Below are positions 6,621 through 13,112 of a DNA stretch of 26,937 nucleotides, piece by piece. The translations under genes were made by a program, and so were the position numbers. The DNA lies in IMG/VR virus record IMGVR_UViG_3300000230_000020, positions 5,701-32,637 of that record, one strand, 5' to 3'. A model generated the notes under the pieces. That model was given only the letters and a program-made list of their open reading frames with translations. It did no database searches and was not told where the DNA came from. Position 1 is the stretch's first letter; each line of letters opens with the position of its first letter. The DNA is from a virus.

Positions 6621-6881
6621 TTAACTCTGCATAGTAGCAGTTTTAAGAAACTCTTTGCCTGCTTCTGTTACCTGCCAATTTCGATCAGTTCTTTTACTTC
6701 CTTTACGATTTAAGGCTTTCTTAGGCTTAATCATTCCTACAACGTAAATTGATCTAATTAGTCTGATTACTTTCTTGTAAGACCAATTAAGATGAGTGAT
6801 TATTTCAGTTTGTGAAGGACATTTATCTTGTTCTTCTGAGTAGTCGTTGATGTATTTAAGTAGTTTTTGTAAGTCTGTCAT
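6621..6881 (-). CDS. Winged-helix DNA-binding protein
   Basis: 86 residues, AAAGGAAAA ribosome binding site, and ATGA overlap with the gene before it. The layout fits a winged helix: helix 1 (LQKLLKYINDYSE), 'CPSQTEIITHLNWSYKKVIRLIRSIY' as the helix-turn-helix (residues about 20-46), then a basic wing and 'NWQVTEAGKEFLKT', a typical ending for MarR/LexA-like winged helices. Probably a small transcription regulator; target unknown. Confidence 0.72.
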   Translation of the reverse strand: MTDLQKLLKYINDYSEEQDKCPSQTEIITHLNWSYKKVIRLIRSIYVVGMIKPKKALNRKGSKRTDRNWQVTEAGKEFLKTATMQS

Positions 6882-7120
6882 AATTTTTTTCCTTTTAATT
6901 TGAGTGATTTATCTTTTTTGTTAGACGGCACTTCCCATTTAATCTCTATCTCTCCTTTTGTTAAAACTCTCCATGCAGTTTTTAAGCGATTTGTACATTT
7001 AATTATGGTTGAGTAAGTTTCGTTTAAATACCAAGTGGTGTCTATATTAGTTAAAAATATAGTATCTTTTGGACAATCTGGATCTTTTATAATTGGTATT
7101 CCTCTGTATTCAAGCCTCAT
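6878..7120 (-). CDS. Hypothetical protein, 80 residues
   Basis: Not recognised. Alternating hydrophobic residues in 'GIPIIKDPDCPKDTIFLTN' suggest beta structure, and the C-terminus is lysine-rich (KKDKSLKLKGKKL). Overlaps the HNH gene by 11 bases and the winged-helix gene by four, so it sits in the same transcript. Confidence 0.65.
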   Translation of the reverse strand: MRLEYRGIPIIKDPDCPKDTIFLTNIDTTWYLNETYSTIIKCTNRLKTAWRVLTKGEIEIKWEVPSNKKDKSLKLKGKKL

Positions 7121-7556
7121 ATATTTTTACTTTCTCTTTATATTCTTGTAATTCCTCTAATAATTCCTCAAGTTCTCCATATTTCCAGCTCGTATGCTCT
7201 ATTGCTCGCTTCTCAATATCATCAAACCATTCTTGACCCTTTAACTCTTTCATTTTCGTCTTAAAGGCTTCTGGTGTTCTATGAGCTGAAAACTGATGAT
7301 TGAATGTGTGATGATGGACACAAAGACAAATCAAATTCGGTAAATACCATCTAACGCCTTTGTAAACTCTAGACTTAAAGTGGTGGGCGTTTAACACTCC
7401 ATCACTCTTACCACAGATCGTACAAAATCCCTGCATACGACAGATCTTAGCTGATAATGTGTCTAGGTTGTTTTCTAGGATTTTACGAGGCGAGTTCTTC
7501 TTCCTAGTCTTTACCTTAGTGCTTTTTAGTTGATCTGATTTTGGATAGCTGATCAT
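7110..7556 (-). CDS. HNH-type endonuclease, NinG-like
   Basis: 148 residues. A basic N-terminus is followed by a zinc knuckle Cys45-x2-Cys48 ('FCTICGKS'), 'LNAHHFKSR' (His58/59, HNH motif start), 'YLPNLICLCVHHH' (Asn74, Cys77, Cys79, His81-83), then a helical tail ending in charged coils. This matches the treble-clef beta-beta-alpha-metal nuclease layout. The zinc knuckle and AHHF motif near recombination genes resemble NinG/Rap proteins, which process branched DNA, but a stand-alone HNH nuclease is equally possible. The first 40 bases overlap the upstream gene; AAGG lies nine bases before the ATG. Confidence 0.83.
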   Translation of the reverse strand: MISYPKSDQLKSTKVKTRKKNSPRKILENNLDTLSAKICRMQGFCTICGKSDGVLNAHHFKSRVYKGVRWYLPNLICLCVHHHTFNHQFSAHRTPEAFKTKMKELKGQEWFDDIEKRAIEHTSWKYGELEELLEELQEYKEKVKIYEA

Positions 7557-7740
7557 TTTTAATAACCTTAAAACCTTCTTTAGTTAGCTTGTCAAAAAAG
7601 TATCTAACTGCTCCCTGAAAATCAAAGTATTTAATTCCTGTGACTATCCCAGCGTTCTTTTTGGCTTCTCCGCCAAATATGCCTCTTGCTAAATACTCTC
7701 TAGTTGCCATTTTTTCGGCTTCTTTTTGGATATCTGACAT
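7516..7740 (-). CDS. Hypothetical protein, 74 residues
   Basis: Good ribosome binding site (AAAGGAATTGA). A helical N-terminus (MSDIQKEAEKMATREYLARG) is followed by 'FDFQGAVRYFFDKLTKEGFKVIKND', which looks like a helix-strand pair. No known motif. The 41-base overlap with the nuclease gene is long but both frames have usable start signals. Confidence 0.65.
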   Translation of the reverse strand: MSDIQKEAEKMATREYLARGIFGGEAKKNAGIVTGIKYFDFQGAVRYFFDKLTKEGFKVIKNDQLSKIRSTKKH

Positions 7741-7751
7741 TCAATTCCTTT

Positions 7752-8036
7752 CTATACTAATACTTCTTGTTTGCTCCCTGTTATCGGATTTGTAATTATC
7801 ATTATTCTGGGTTGTTCTACCAATATATATCTAATCCAGTGTCTACCATTTTTATGCTCTGGTTGCTTTTCAATCCTTGAGTCCATTTTCTCCTCTATAA
7901 AATATCTGGTTAGGTTGGTTATGCACTTTCTCATCTCCGTACCTAGACCTAACTCCACAACCTCAATTACTGTTAGTCCCTTAGGGTTTCGTTTAAGAGC
8001 TAGATAGATTTGTTTGTTACGACCTTTTAGGTTCAT
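7752..8036 (-). CDS. Winged-helix-like protein, 94 residues
   Basis: Residues 5-40 ('KQIYLALKRNPKGLTVIEVV', then GLGTEMRKCITNLTRYFIE) read as the three helices of a winged-helix domain, followed by a basic wing 'EHKNGRHWIRYILV'. A C-terminal strand pair ends in 'GSKQEVLV'. Probably DNA-binding. The ATG has no clear Shine-Dalgarno; a disrupted small frame overlaps it. Confidence 0.68.
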   Translation of the reverse strand: MNLKGRNKQIYLALKRNPKGLTVIEVVELGLGTEMRKCITNLTRYFIEEKMDSRIEKQPEHKNGRHWIRYILVEQPRIMIITNPITGSKQEVLV

Positions 8037-8122
8037 ATTTTTTAAGTTTTTCGTATTGTTGTTTGGTTATCTTTTTATGTTCGTGGTCAAAGTATTCGTT
8101 TTCTAGTTAAAAGTATTTTCAT
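8017..8122 (-). pseudogene. Possible frame-disrupted small ORF
   Basis: The ATG at 8122 (MKILL) runs into a stop after 11 codons. The +1 frame continues as LENEYFDHEHKKITKQQYEK and a lysine-rich end, stopping at 8017, but it has no start codon. Removing one A in TTAACT would give a 34-residue protein. This may be a decayed gene, an assembly error or chance; no ribosome binding site is seen. Otherwise the gap 8037-8126 holds nothing recognisable. Confidence 0.25.
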
Positions 8123-8126
8123 ATTA

Positions 8127-8378
8127 TTAATCATAAAGACCATCTTCAAAACCTATATCATAGGCTGTTTTTATTAATTTCTTTACTTCATTAAAGTTAA
8201 TAGTCTTTGTATCAAATATTTTACTTAAATGTTTCAGTAGTTCTTCAATTTTTTCATCTCCAGATTTGTTTATTTCACTACATATCTGAAATATTCCATT
8301 ACAATTATGGACTAACAGATAAGCATCTGACCATTTATCAAACTTTAAACCACAATGGCTGCAAGTAAATTTTTTCAT
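8127..8378 (-). CDS. Small zinc-finger-like protein
   Basis: 83 residues. The N-terminal 'FTCSHCGLKFDKWSDAYLLV' followed by HNC gives Cys6-x2-Cys9 and His24-x-Cys26, a four-ligand arrangement like a CCHC finger. The rest is helical and acidic, ending 'AYDIGFEDGLYD'. The ATG overlaps the upstream stop as ATGA. Probably a nucleic-acid or protein-binding early protein; family unknown. Confidence 0.65.
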   Translation of the reverse strand: MKKFTCSHCGLKFDKWSDAYLLVHNCNGIFQICSEINKSGDEKIEELLKHLSKIFDTKTINFNEVKKLIKTAYDIGFEDGLYD

Positions 8379-8653
8379 TGTTTCTTAATAGTAATTGGCG
8401 GTGTTTTTAGTCCATCACAAACACTTTTAATGTACTTTTTCGCTAATTGTTTGTTTTCACCTTCAACAGTCTTGATAAATTTTGCTAGATCGTCTTTACC
8501 AAACGCCTCACCCTCTAAACTAACATCTTCTATTAACTCTCTATTTACCTCAAACCATTCATAAGCACGATCTTTTTCGTTATATTTTTGATAGGCGAGT
8601 GATCCTGCTAATTCTTGTCGCTTACCATCAATTTTAATCATTATTTTCTTCAT
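8375..8653 (-). CDS. Hypothetical protein, 92 residues
   Basis: Begins with a beta-like 'MIKIDGKRQELAGSLAYQKY' and continues as charged helices ('DDLAKFIKTVEGENKQLAKK'). No motif recognised. AAGGTTAAATCT precedes the ATG. Coupled to the zinc-finger-like gene by ATGA. Confidence 0.65.
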   Translation of the reverse strand: MKKIMIKIDGKRQELAGSLAYQKYNEKDRAYEWFEVNRELIEDVSLEGEAFGKDDLAKFIKTVEGENKQLAKKYIKSVCDGLKTPPITIKKQ

Positions 8654-8667
8654 AGATTTAACCTTAT

Positions 8668-8853
8668 TTATTCATAAATAATTTTAACCCCATCAAAAGT
8701 TTTCCAAGTTTCACTATATTCTGGGTTAAACTCTCTAATTGCTCTTAGTGGGTGATTTTTTGGTATATAAATCTCATCGGCTTTAACATTTTCTAGCCAT
8801 ACTCTTAGGTCTGTTAGCGTTTGTGCTGCTCCAATTGGTGTCCTTCTATTCAT
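8668..8853 (-). CDS. Hypothetical protein, 61 residues
   Basis: MNRRTPIGAAQTLTDLRVWL and a short proline-containing middle 'IYIPKNHPLRAI'. The start forms an ATGA overlap with the previous gene. No family recognised; probably a small cytoplasmic protein. Confidence 0.6.
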   Translation of the reverse strand: MNRRTPIGAAQTLTDLRVWLENVKADEIYIPKNHPLRAIREFNPEYSETWKTFDGVKIIYE

Positions 8854-9071
8854 AATTTGATTTTCTTTGTTATGTAATTAAATATAATTGCTTCTTTGTT
8901 CCAGTTTCTACCTATCATCTGGTCAATCCATAGTTCTACCTCTCTTAGTTGTTCAGCCTTTCCACTTAAATACTTATTATCAAAGCCTTTTAATTTGTCT
9001 TCCTCAAGATACTTATTAATTTCTTTATATTCATCTTGTAGTTTAATTTTAATAAAATCTAAATCTGTCAT
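8850..9071 (-). CDS. Hypothetical protein, 73 residues
   Basis: Preceded by AGGGTAGG, a strong ribosome binding site. Sequence is charged and helical, typical of small coiled-coil early proteins ('LQDEYKEINKYLEEDKLKGF', 'AEQLREVELWIDQMIGRNW'). No motif recognised. Confidence 0.65.
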   Translation of the reverse strand: MTDLDFIKIKLQDEYKEINKYLEEDKLKGFDNKYLSGKAEQLREVELWIDQMIGRNWNKEAIIFNYITKKIKL

Positions 9072-9086
9072 CCTACCCTTTCATCT

Positions 9087-9422
9087 TTAATTTAACTTAG
9101 TTCTTTGCTCTAAGATTAAAGTTTCTAAACTAGGGAAGTTAGTTTCTAGGTTATGTTTTTCCCCCAAATATCTTATTAAGGTTTCGCTTACTAGCGTTAA
9201 TTCCTTGGTTGTTAATTGTGTTGTACTCTCCTTGTGTAGCATTGTTTTCATTAGCTGTCTAAAAAGAATTTCCTTTATTGTGATTGCTGTCCAAGGTATC
9301 TCTGCTTCTGCTTTCAAGGTTTTAAGCATTGATAGTCCTGCATCGTTCAAACTTTCAGCAAGCAACTCAAACCAAAGGTGTGCTGCTCTTGACTGGCGGT
9401 TAGTTCTTTTATTTTCTTTCAT
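9087..9422 (-). CDS. NinB-like/ERF-neighbourhood protein
   Basis: 111 residues from the ATG at 9422, which overlaps the ERF stop as ATGA (a frame extended by four codons lacks signals). Features such as 'QSRAAHLWFELLAESLNDAG', 'IPWTAITIKEILFRQLMKTM', 'HKESTTQLTTKE' and 'YLGEKHNLETNFPS' match, from memory, a widespread phage family usually found next to single-strand annealing genes and sometimes annotated NinB-like. A role in recombination or replication is likely given the coupling to ERF. The exact biochemistry is not established from the sequence. Confidence 0.72.
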   Translation of the reverse strand: MKENKRTNRQSRAAHLWFELLAESLNDAGLSMLKTLKAEAEIPWTAITIKEILFRQLMKTMLHKESTTQLTTKELTLVSETLIRYLGEKHNLETNFPSLETLILEQRTKLN

Positions 9423-9985
9423 TTTCCAAAGCAAAGGCTGTTATCTTCTAATTTATGTGACCAGTAAGGATTGCCTGTCCTTGCACTAATCTTTTGCACC
9501 ATTTTGACATTATGTTTTTGACAGATTGAAGTCAAACCATCGTCTAACTGCACCTCTTGTTTTTTTTGTGGATTACTTTGTGGGGAACTCTTTGTTTCCC
9601 TGTAAGTATTCTGTGCCTGTTCAGCGTCATCATCATTATCACTCATACAAAGGAATGACTTCAAAGAATAGCGTCTAGCATAAGTGATGGCAGATCCTTG
9701 TGCTTGTGGGTCATTGCTCTTAGCCTCTCTAATGGTCATTTTTGAGTCAATCTGCCCACCGCTAGTATGAATGAGCGACGTGCATACATAAACCCCGTTT
9801 TGATCACTTTGAATTGGTTGTAGCACTAAGAAGTTATGCTTGTTAAGAACCTGTTTACAAGCAAAGATGGTAGCGTTAAGGCTCGTATAGTCACTTTTAA
9901 AGAATGGATTTTTTCCATCCTTCTCAACTCCTTCGATCTCCATTTGGGCTTTTAACAGATCTTCGTACATTGAGTTATCTGGCAT
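9419..9985 (-). CDS. erf: ERF-family single-strand annealing protein
   Basis: 188 residues with AAAGGAAAAAT before the ATG. The ERF core is clear: 'NPFFKSDYTSLNATIFACKQ' from residue 26, a beta region with 'SLIHTSGGQI', then 'DPQAQGSAITYARRYSLKSF' (92-111) and 'CMSDNDDDAE'. ERF proteins form rings on single-stranded DNA and anneal complementary strands, promoting recombination and genome circularisation or concatemer formation. After a Ser/Gln-rich linker the C-terminus has Cys155-x2-His158 and His177...Cys185 around 'GNPYWSHKLEDNS', resembling a degraded zinc ribbon often appended to phage ERF or SSB proteins. Confidence 0.95.
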   Translation of the reverse strand: MPDNSMYEDLLKAQMEIEGVEKDGKNPFFKSDYTSLNATIFACKQVLNKHNFLVLQPIQSDQNGVYVCTSLIHTSGGQIDSKMTIREAKSNDPQAQGSAITYARRYSLKSFLCMSDNDDDAEQAQNTYRETKSSPQSNPQKKQEVQLDDGLTSICQKHNVKMVQKISARTGNPYWSHKLEDNSLCFGK

Positions 9986-10220
9986 ATTTTTCCTTTAATT
10001 TGTTTGCTTGTTTAGTAAGAAAGTCTATTTGTTCTAATGGATTCCCCATGAGATTATCTAGTGTTGATTGCATATCTCTTTCAACTTCTGTACTTGCATC
10101 CACCCATGAGTTATCATCTTCTTTATCTACTGAACAATGTTCTCTGCACATTTGGCATATTCCTTCGCCTCTGTGTTCGTTTAAGATGCTTGCTCCACAA
10201 CAATTTGATATGTTTGACAT
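9975..10220 (-). CDS. Cysteine-rich mini-protein
   Basis: 81 residues. The N-terminus 'SNCCGASILNEHRGEGICQMC' plus the next REHC gives Cys7/Cys8, Cys22-x2-Cys25 and Cys29, a zinc-knuckle pattern common in small phage proteins. The rest is an acidic helix ending in a basic coil. Start and upstream stop overlap as TAATG; it overlaps ERF by 11 bases. Confidence 0.68.
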   Translation of the reverse strand: MSNISNCCGASILNEHRGEGICQMCREHCSVDKEDDNSWVDASTEVERDMQSTLDNLMGNPLEQIDFLTKQANKLKEKYAR

Positions 10221-10408
10221 TAGTAGTTAATTCCTAAAATATCTAATACTTTTGCTATTCCTGTTTCTTGACCTTGATATTGTTCATAAAAAGTCTTTGC
10301 AGTCTTAGAGCTGTTCTCCTGATATTGTTTGAAGTAAAAATCCTGCAATCCTTTGATTGTTTCTAGTTGTTTTATTACCTCAATTATTTTTTCTTGTTTT
10401 ATTTCCAT
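10220..10408 (-). CDS. Hypothetical coiled-coil protein, 62 residues
   Basis: Charged helical protein (MEIKQEKIIEVIKQLETIKG) with a CAGGAG ribosome binding site. TAATG couplings on both sides bind it into the ERF transcript. No motif recognised. Confidence 0.65.
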   Translation of the reverse strand: MEIKQEKIIEVIKQLETIKGLQDFYFKQYQENSSKTAKTFYEQYQGQETGIAKVLDILGINY

Positions 10409-10653
10409 TAGTTGTACTCCTGTATGTTAGACATAATGTCAAAGTATTTGTCTTCTGCCATCATCCTAGCGAATCTGACTGATTCTTGTGAATACTGATA
10501 TTTATCTATGAAAAGATCTTGCATTAGTTTAGGCATAGCCTTAAACCAGTCATATTGTTTGAGGGTGTTTATGTTTGCTTTCATAGTCTCAAGTATACTA
10601 CCAATTTGTATTGTGTCAATACCCAATTTACAAGAGGTTATTTGTTCAACCAC
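10408..10653 (-). CDS. Hypothetical protein, 81 residues
   Basis: Starts with GTG at 10653, with AAGGA nine bases upstream; an ATG 26 codons further in is less likely. Helical sequence with 'LKQYDWFKAMPKLMQDLFID' in the middle. No known domain. Its start lies inside the end of the small basic gene before it. Confidence 0.6.
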   Translation of the reverse strand: MVEQITSCKLGIDTIQIGSILETMKANINTLKQYDWFKAMPKLMQDLFIDKYQYSQESVRFARMMAEDKYFDIMSNIQEYN

Positions 10654-10751
10654 TTCTCAAATTCCTTCTTGGTTTTTTGTTTGTGCTTGTTTTTGAATTT
10701 CTCAGCCCAGGCTTTAGAACAAACTATCAATTGTTTCTTTGATGAAATCAT
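10638..10751 (-). CDS. 37-residue lysine-rich basic protein
   Basis: MISSKKQLIVCSKAWAEKF followed by a very basic 'KNKHKQKTKKEFEKWLNK'. The ATG has GGAGAG eight bases upstream, the best signal in this stretch. It overlaps the end of the preceding gene by 38 bases and the next start by 16. It may be a small nucleic-acid-binding peptide; the function is unknown. Confidence 0.5.
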   Translation of the reverse strand: MISSKKQLIVCSKAWAEKFKNKHKQKTKKEFEKWLNK

Positions 10752-11019
10752 CTTGTGTCTCTCCTTTAACTTTTATTTTATATTGACCAATGAGTCTATT
10801 TAATTTTTGTTTTGTTTCAATACCCTCTCGCTTAACCAATTCATTTTCAAAACTATTTTTAGTTGCTTGATATCTGATTCTCAAAAGCCTTAGATTCTCT
10901 TCTAGGTCATTTATCCTTGATAAGAGGGTGTCTCTCTGCCTTGGTTTGTATAGAGCTAAGATGCCTAATACACGATCTGGTTGACTCAATGGCTTCAAAT
11001 ATTTTTTGTTTTGTTTCAT
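10714..11019 (-). CDS. Hypothetical coiled-coil protein, 101 residues
   Basis: The frame starts at ATG 11019 without a Shine-Dalgarno. The part from residue about 25 looks genuinely coding: 'RDTLLSRINDLEENLRLLRI' then 'KREGIETKQKLNRLIGQYKI', a long helical/coiled-coil region. Its first 113 bases overlap another frame (10907-11089). Either the genes truly overlap or a one-base difference in an A-run has split one gene. Function unknown. Confidence 0.6.
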   Translation of the reverse strand: MKQNKKYLKPLSQPDRVLGILALYKPRQRDTLLSRINDLEENLRLLRIRYQATKNSFENELVKREGIETKQKLNRLIGQYKIKVKGETQDDFIKETIDSLF

Positions 11020-11089
11020 CTGCGTATGGTTTTTGTGACATTTTCAAAAGTGTCATTAGTAGCTTTTTATTTTCTTCAATTAGAGTCAT
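10907..11089 (-). CDS. Hypothetical protein, 60 residues (overlapping frame)
   Basis: MTLIEENKKLLMTLLKMSQK, then 'PYADETKQKIFEAIESTRSC' and a basic end. It starts inside the helicase gene's last codons (14-base overlap) and has a weak GGA upstream. The N-terminal half looks coding; the C-terminal half lies antiparallel in frame to the start of the 101-residue gene. A fusion of both frames through an A6 run is possible. Confidence 0.5.
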   Translation of the reverse strand: MTLIEENKKLLMTLLKMSQKPYADETKQKIFEAIESTRSCIRHLSSIQTKAERHPLIKDK

Positions 11090-11945
11090 ATTCAGTCATT
11101 CCGAAAAAGTTGGCAGATGGTGCAAAATAGAGCTTAAAACCAATATGCACTTTTTCTGTATATCTTGATTTGTCCACATAAATAATAATATTTCTATCGT
11201 TTTTATTGGTAACCGTTAATCCACTTTCATCAAGTTCTACTGGCTTATTGATTGAAAGAAAATAATCACATTTTTGAGTAATAGCCTTAGAACCTGAGAT
11301 ATCTGTTCTGCGTAGAATTTTTTTATCTGCGGCTGCACCATTTGGTTGGGTATAAACAAAAAGCCAAGCGTCTTTGTATTTTTTAAGAAGTTTTTGAAAA
11401 GCCTTGGCCCATTTTTCAGTGACAGATTGATTCGTTTGATTTGAATTAGCTCCATCCAATTCGTGTAAGTGATCAAAGTGAAAAACCCTATACCCAATTT
11501 CATAATAATCGTCAACAAGTTTCTCAAAATTTTCGACAGTTTGATACTTTCCCTCATCTGCAAAGAAGTCGTCAACAACAATTACATCTTGTCTAAGATG
11601 TCCTAAGGCTTTTAGTTCATGCGTTCCACTCTCGAACTCCGCTTTAGTGAGATCTGACCATTGTTGCAAAATTCTTTGGCGAATAGTTGGTTCTGGCATT
11701 TCAAGAGAAAAATAGACAGACTTAACTCCATTAAAATTGAAGAATACCCTAGAAAGCCACAATGCAAACCAAGATTTTCCAGCACCAGGATTTCCAACAA
11801 TTACATAATACCCAGTAGGAAAACCGAAGTCGTTGTCCATGTCTGGTATACCAGTGTTTAACTCACTTCGTTTTTCAATTAGCAAGAGTTCTTTATCTGG
11901 CTTGGCTGAATATAATTTATCTGAGAGCCGCTTCTCTAAGTGCAT
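11076..11945 (-). CDS. DnaB-like replicative helicase (RecA-type ATPase)
   Basis: 289 residues with AAAGGAAAGCTT before the ATG. The DnaB C-terminal helicase core is present: Walker A 'GNPGAGKS' at 51-58, motif H1a 'YFSLEMP' (78-84), Walker B-like 'RVFHFDHLHE' (153-162), motif H3 'LFVYTQPN' (195-202), and 'DISGSKAITQKCDYFL' (215-230), which corresponds to the H4/arginine-finger region of DnaB. The primase-interacting N-terminal domain is absent, as in short phage helicases of the DnaB-C or loader type. It unwinds the fork or loads the host helicase. The gene overlaps the initiator by 29 bases, a typical initiator-helicase pair. Confidence 0.92.
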   Translation of the reverse strand: MHLEKRLSDKLYSAKPDKELLLIEKRSELNTGIPDMDNDFGFPTGYYVIVGNPGAGKSWFALWLSRVFFNFNGVKSVYFSLEMPEPTIRQRILQQWSDLTKAEFESGTHELKALGHLRQDVIVVDDFFADEGKYQTVENFEKLVDDYYEIGYRVFHFDHLHELDGANSNQTNQSVTEKWAKAFQKLLKKYKDAWLFVYTQPNGAAADKKILRRTDISGSKAITQKCDYFLSINKPVELDESGLTVTNKNDRNIIIYVDKSRYTEKVHIGFKLYFAPSANFFGMTEYDSN

Positions 11946-12726
11946 AAGCTTTCCTTTCTAGTTCTTCTTGATACTTTTTAATTTCCTCTGGTGTTTGTTT
12001 GCACTCGATAAGTGTTACACCTTCGTTCTTAAGATAGTACTCTTCAAGTGTCGGTGGTTTTTTATTCTCCCCCTTAGCAGTTAGGGTTGCTACACTATGC
12101 CATCTGGTTGCGTTGTTTATCCAAGTGTTTAGTTTCGATTTAACATTGCTTATCTCAATATTTTTTTCACTACTCTTTGAGAGCATATCCCTTATGCACC
12201 AAATAACGTCTTTTGGTCTAATGTCAAACTCTTTTGCTATATCCACAATCTTTTGATTGCTTTCTTTTAGGTTTCCAAAATAAGAAAAAATTAAACTCTC
12301 GTTAGAGGTATATATATTCTTTTCTTTCTTTTCTTTATTGTTAGTGTCCTGTCTGTTGCCCGTCTGTTGTACTGTCTGTTGTACTGTCTGTTGCCCGAAT
12401 GACTGCTTAATATCATAGTTTTTGATTGACATAACGGTACTAATTCTGTTGTCCGTTTTAATGTCTATACGACCGTCCGTTTTTAGCTCATTTATAAAAC
12501 GGTCTATTTTACCTCTGGACCAACCCCATCGTTTTGCTAACTTAAGTTTTGACCAACCGACATCACCACGTTCTAAAAAAACCCTATTACCACGTACCAT
12601 TAAAAAACCTGGTTGATATTTAGCTAATCCAACCAAATCAATCCAAGCTTGACCTCTCGTGAATGTTTCAGATAACCACAAGTCATGACTAAGAAATTCT
12701 CTGTCTACAGTAAATTTACCATTCAT
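11917..12726 (-). CDS. Replication initiator with winged-helix domain
   Basis: 269 residues from the ATG at 12726, chosen because TTAAGGCATAT precedes it; an in-frame TTG at 12777 would place the start inside an inverted repeat. An N-terminal domain (TVDREFLSHDLWLSE ... QAWIDLVGLAKYQPG) leads into a winged helix: 'LERGDVGWSKLKLAKRWGWS', 'GKIDRFINELKTDG' and a wing 'RIDIKTDNRISTVMSI'. After a low-complexity Gln/Thr/Asn linker comes a helical C-terminal region (about 140-230), resembling DnaD/O-type helicase-recruiting domains. Such proteins bind origin repeats, often inside their own gene, and recruit the helicase encoded next. Confidence 0.85.
   Translation of the reverse strand: MNGKFTVDREFLSHDLWLSETFTRGQAWIDLVGLAKYQPGFLMVRGNRVFLERGDVGWSKLKLAKRWGWSRGKIDRFINELKTDGRIDIKTDNRISTVMSIKNYDIKQSFGQQTVQQTVQQTGNRQDTNNKEKKEKNIYTSNESLIFSYFGNLKESNQKIVDIAKEFDIRPKDVIWCIRDMLSKSSEKNIEISNVKSKLNTWINNATRWHSVATLTAKGENKKPPTLEEYYLKNEGVTLIECKQTPEEIKKYQEELERKAYALREAALR
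12351..12393. repeat. Iteron-like repeats inside the initiator gene
   Basis: GTCTGTTG occurs four times, starting at 12351, 12362, 12374 and 12386 (spacings 11, 12, 12), about one helical turn each. They encode the low-complexity 'QQTVQQT' linker. Phage origins of the lambda-O type lie in exactly this kind of linker within the initiator gene, so this is a candidate replication origin. Confidence 0.6.
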
Positions 12727-12742
12727 ATATGCCTTAATAAAA

Positions 12743-12785
12743 TAGCCGACTTGCTTGCACAACGACGTAGAAAGCAAATCGGCTA
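12743..12785 (-). promoter_or_regulatory. 14-bp-arm inverted repeat upstream of initiator
   Basis: TAGCCGACTTGCTT (12743-12756) and AAGCAAATCGGCTA (12772-12785) are inverted with one mismatch and a 15-base loop. In the minus-strand transcript the mismatch becomes a G-U pair, so an mRNA hairpin forms well, ending about 17 bases before the initiator ATG. It may control translation or be an origin/operator dyad. Confidence 0.6.
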
Positions 12786-12804
12786 AATTAAAAGCTCTTA
12801 ATTT
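12785..12804. promoter_or_regulatory. 20-bp AT-rich palindrome next to the dyad
   Basis: AAATTAAAAGCTCTTAATTT is a palindrome apart from one base pair either side of the AGCT centre. It directly abuts the 14-bp-arm inverted repeat. Possible operator for a small dimeric regulator or an easily melted origin element. Confidence 0.45.
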
Positions 12805-12843
12805 ATCTATTTTGTCTAAAAATGATTTGTCGTTGTGTCTCTG

Positions 12844-12973
12844 TCATCTTGTTTGGACTGCCTTAATTAGTCTTAAACTATATCCAGAATAGTACTTTTG
12901 AAATGAAATGCAACTACATCTTTCTAGCACTTCTTCCCTTAGTTCAGATAGTTTTTTTATCTATTAGAGTCAT
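12844..12973 (-). pseudogene. Small ORF split at an A7 run
   Basis: The ATG at 12973 reads MTLIDKKTI then stops. Dropping one A from the A7 run would continue it as a 42-residue protein with 'KKLSELREEVLERCSC' and 'ISFQKYYSGYSLRLIKAVQTR' (parts shown), ending at 12844. Without the shift a GTG at 12930, preceded by AAGGGAAGAA, could express the last 28 residues. This may be a sequencing or assembly indel, slippage, or a decayed gene. The rest of the 12778-12956 gap holds the palindromes. Confidence 0.35.
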
Positions 12974-13112
12974 ATAATTTAGCGATCTCTTTATCTTCTA
13001 TAAACCAGTCACGACCAAGTTTTGTAGCCTTTAGAGTTCCCCTCGCTATTCTTTGGCGTAGGTTATCTGCTTTAATGCCTGTTATTTGTTCTGCTTGTTT
13101 AAGGGTTTTCAT
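12957..13112 (-). CDS. Small excisionase/MerR-like HTH protein
   Basis: 51 residues: 'MKTLKQAEQITGIKADNLRQ', 'RIARGTLKATKLGRDWFIED', then KEIAKLYDSNR. This is the compact winged HTH of Xis/AlpA/MerR N-terminal type: 'QAEQITGIKADNLRQRIARG' is the helix-turn-helix and 'KLGRDWFIEDKEI' the conserved wing with Trp. Such proteins bind DNA as recombination directionality factors or transcription regulators. It lies just upstream of the initiator module. No integrase is in the window, so a regulatory role is as likely as excision. Confidence 0.78.
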   Translation of the reverse strand: MKTLKQAEQITGIKADNLRQRIARGTLKATKLGRDWFIEDKEIAKLYDSNR

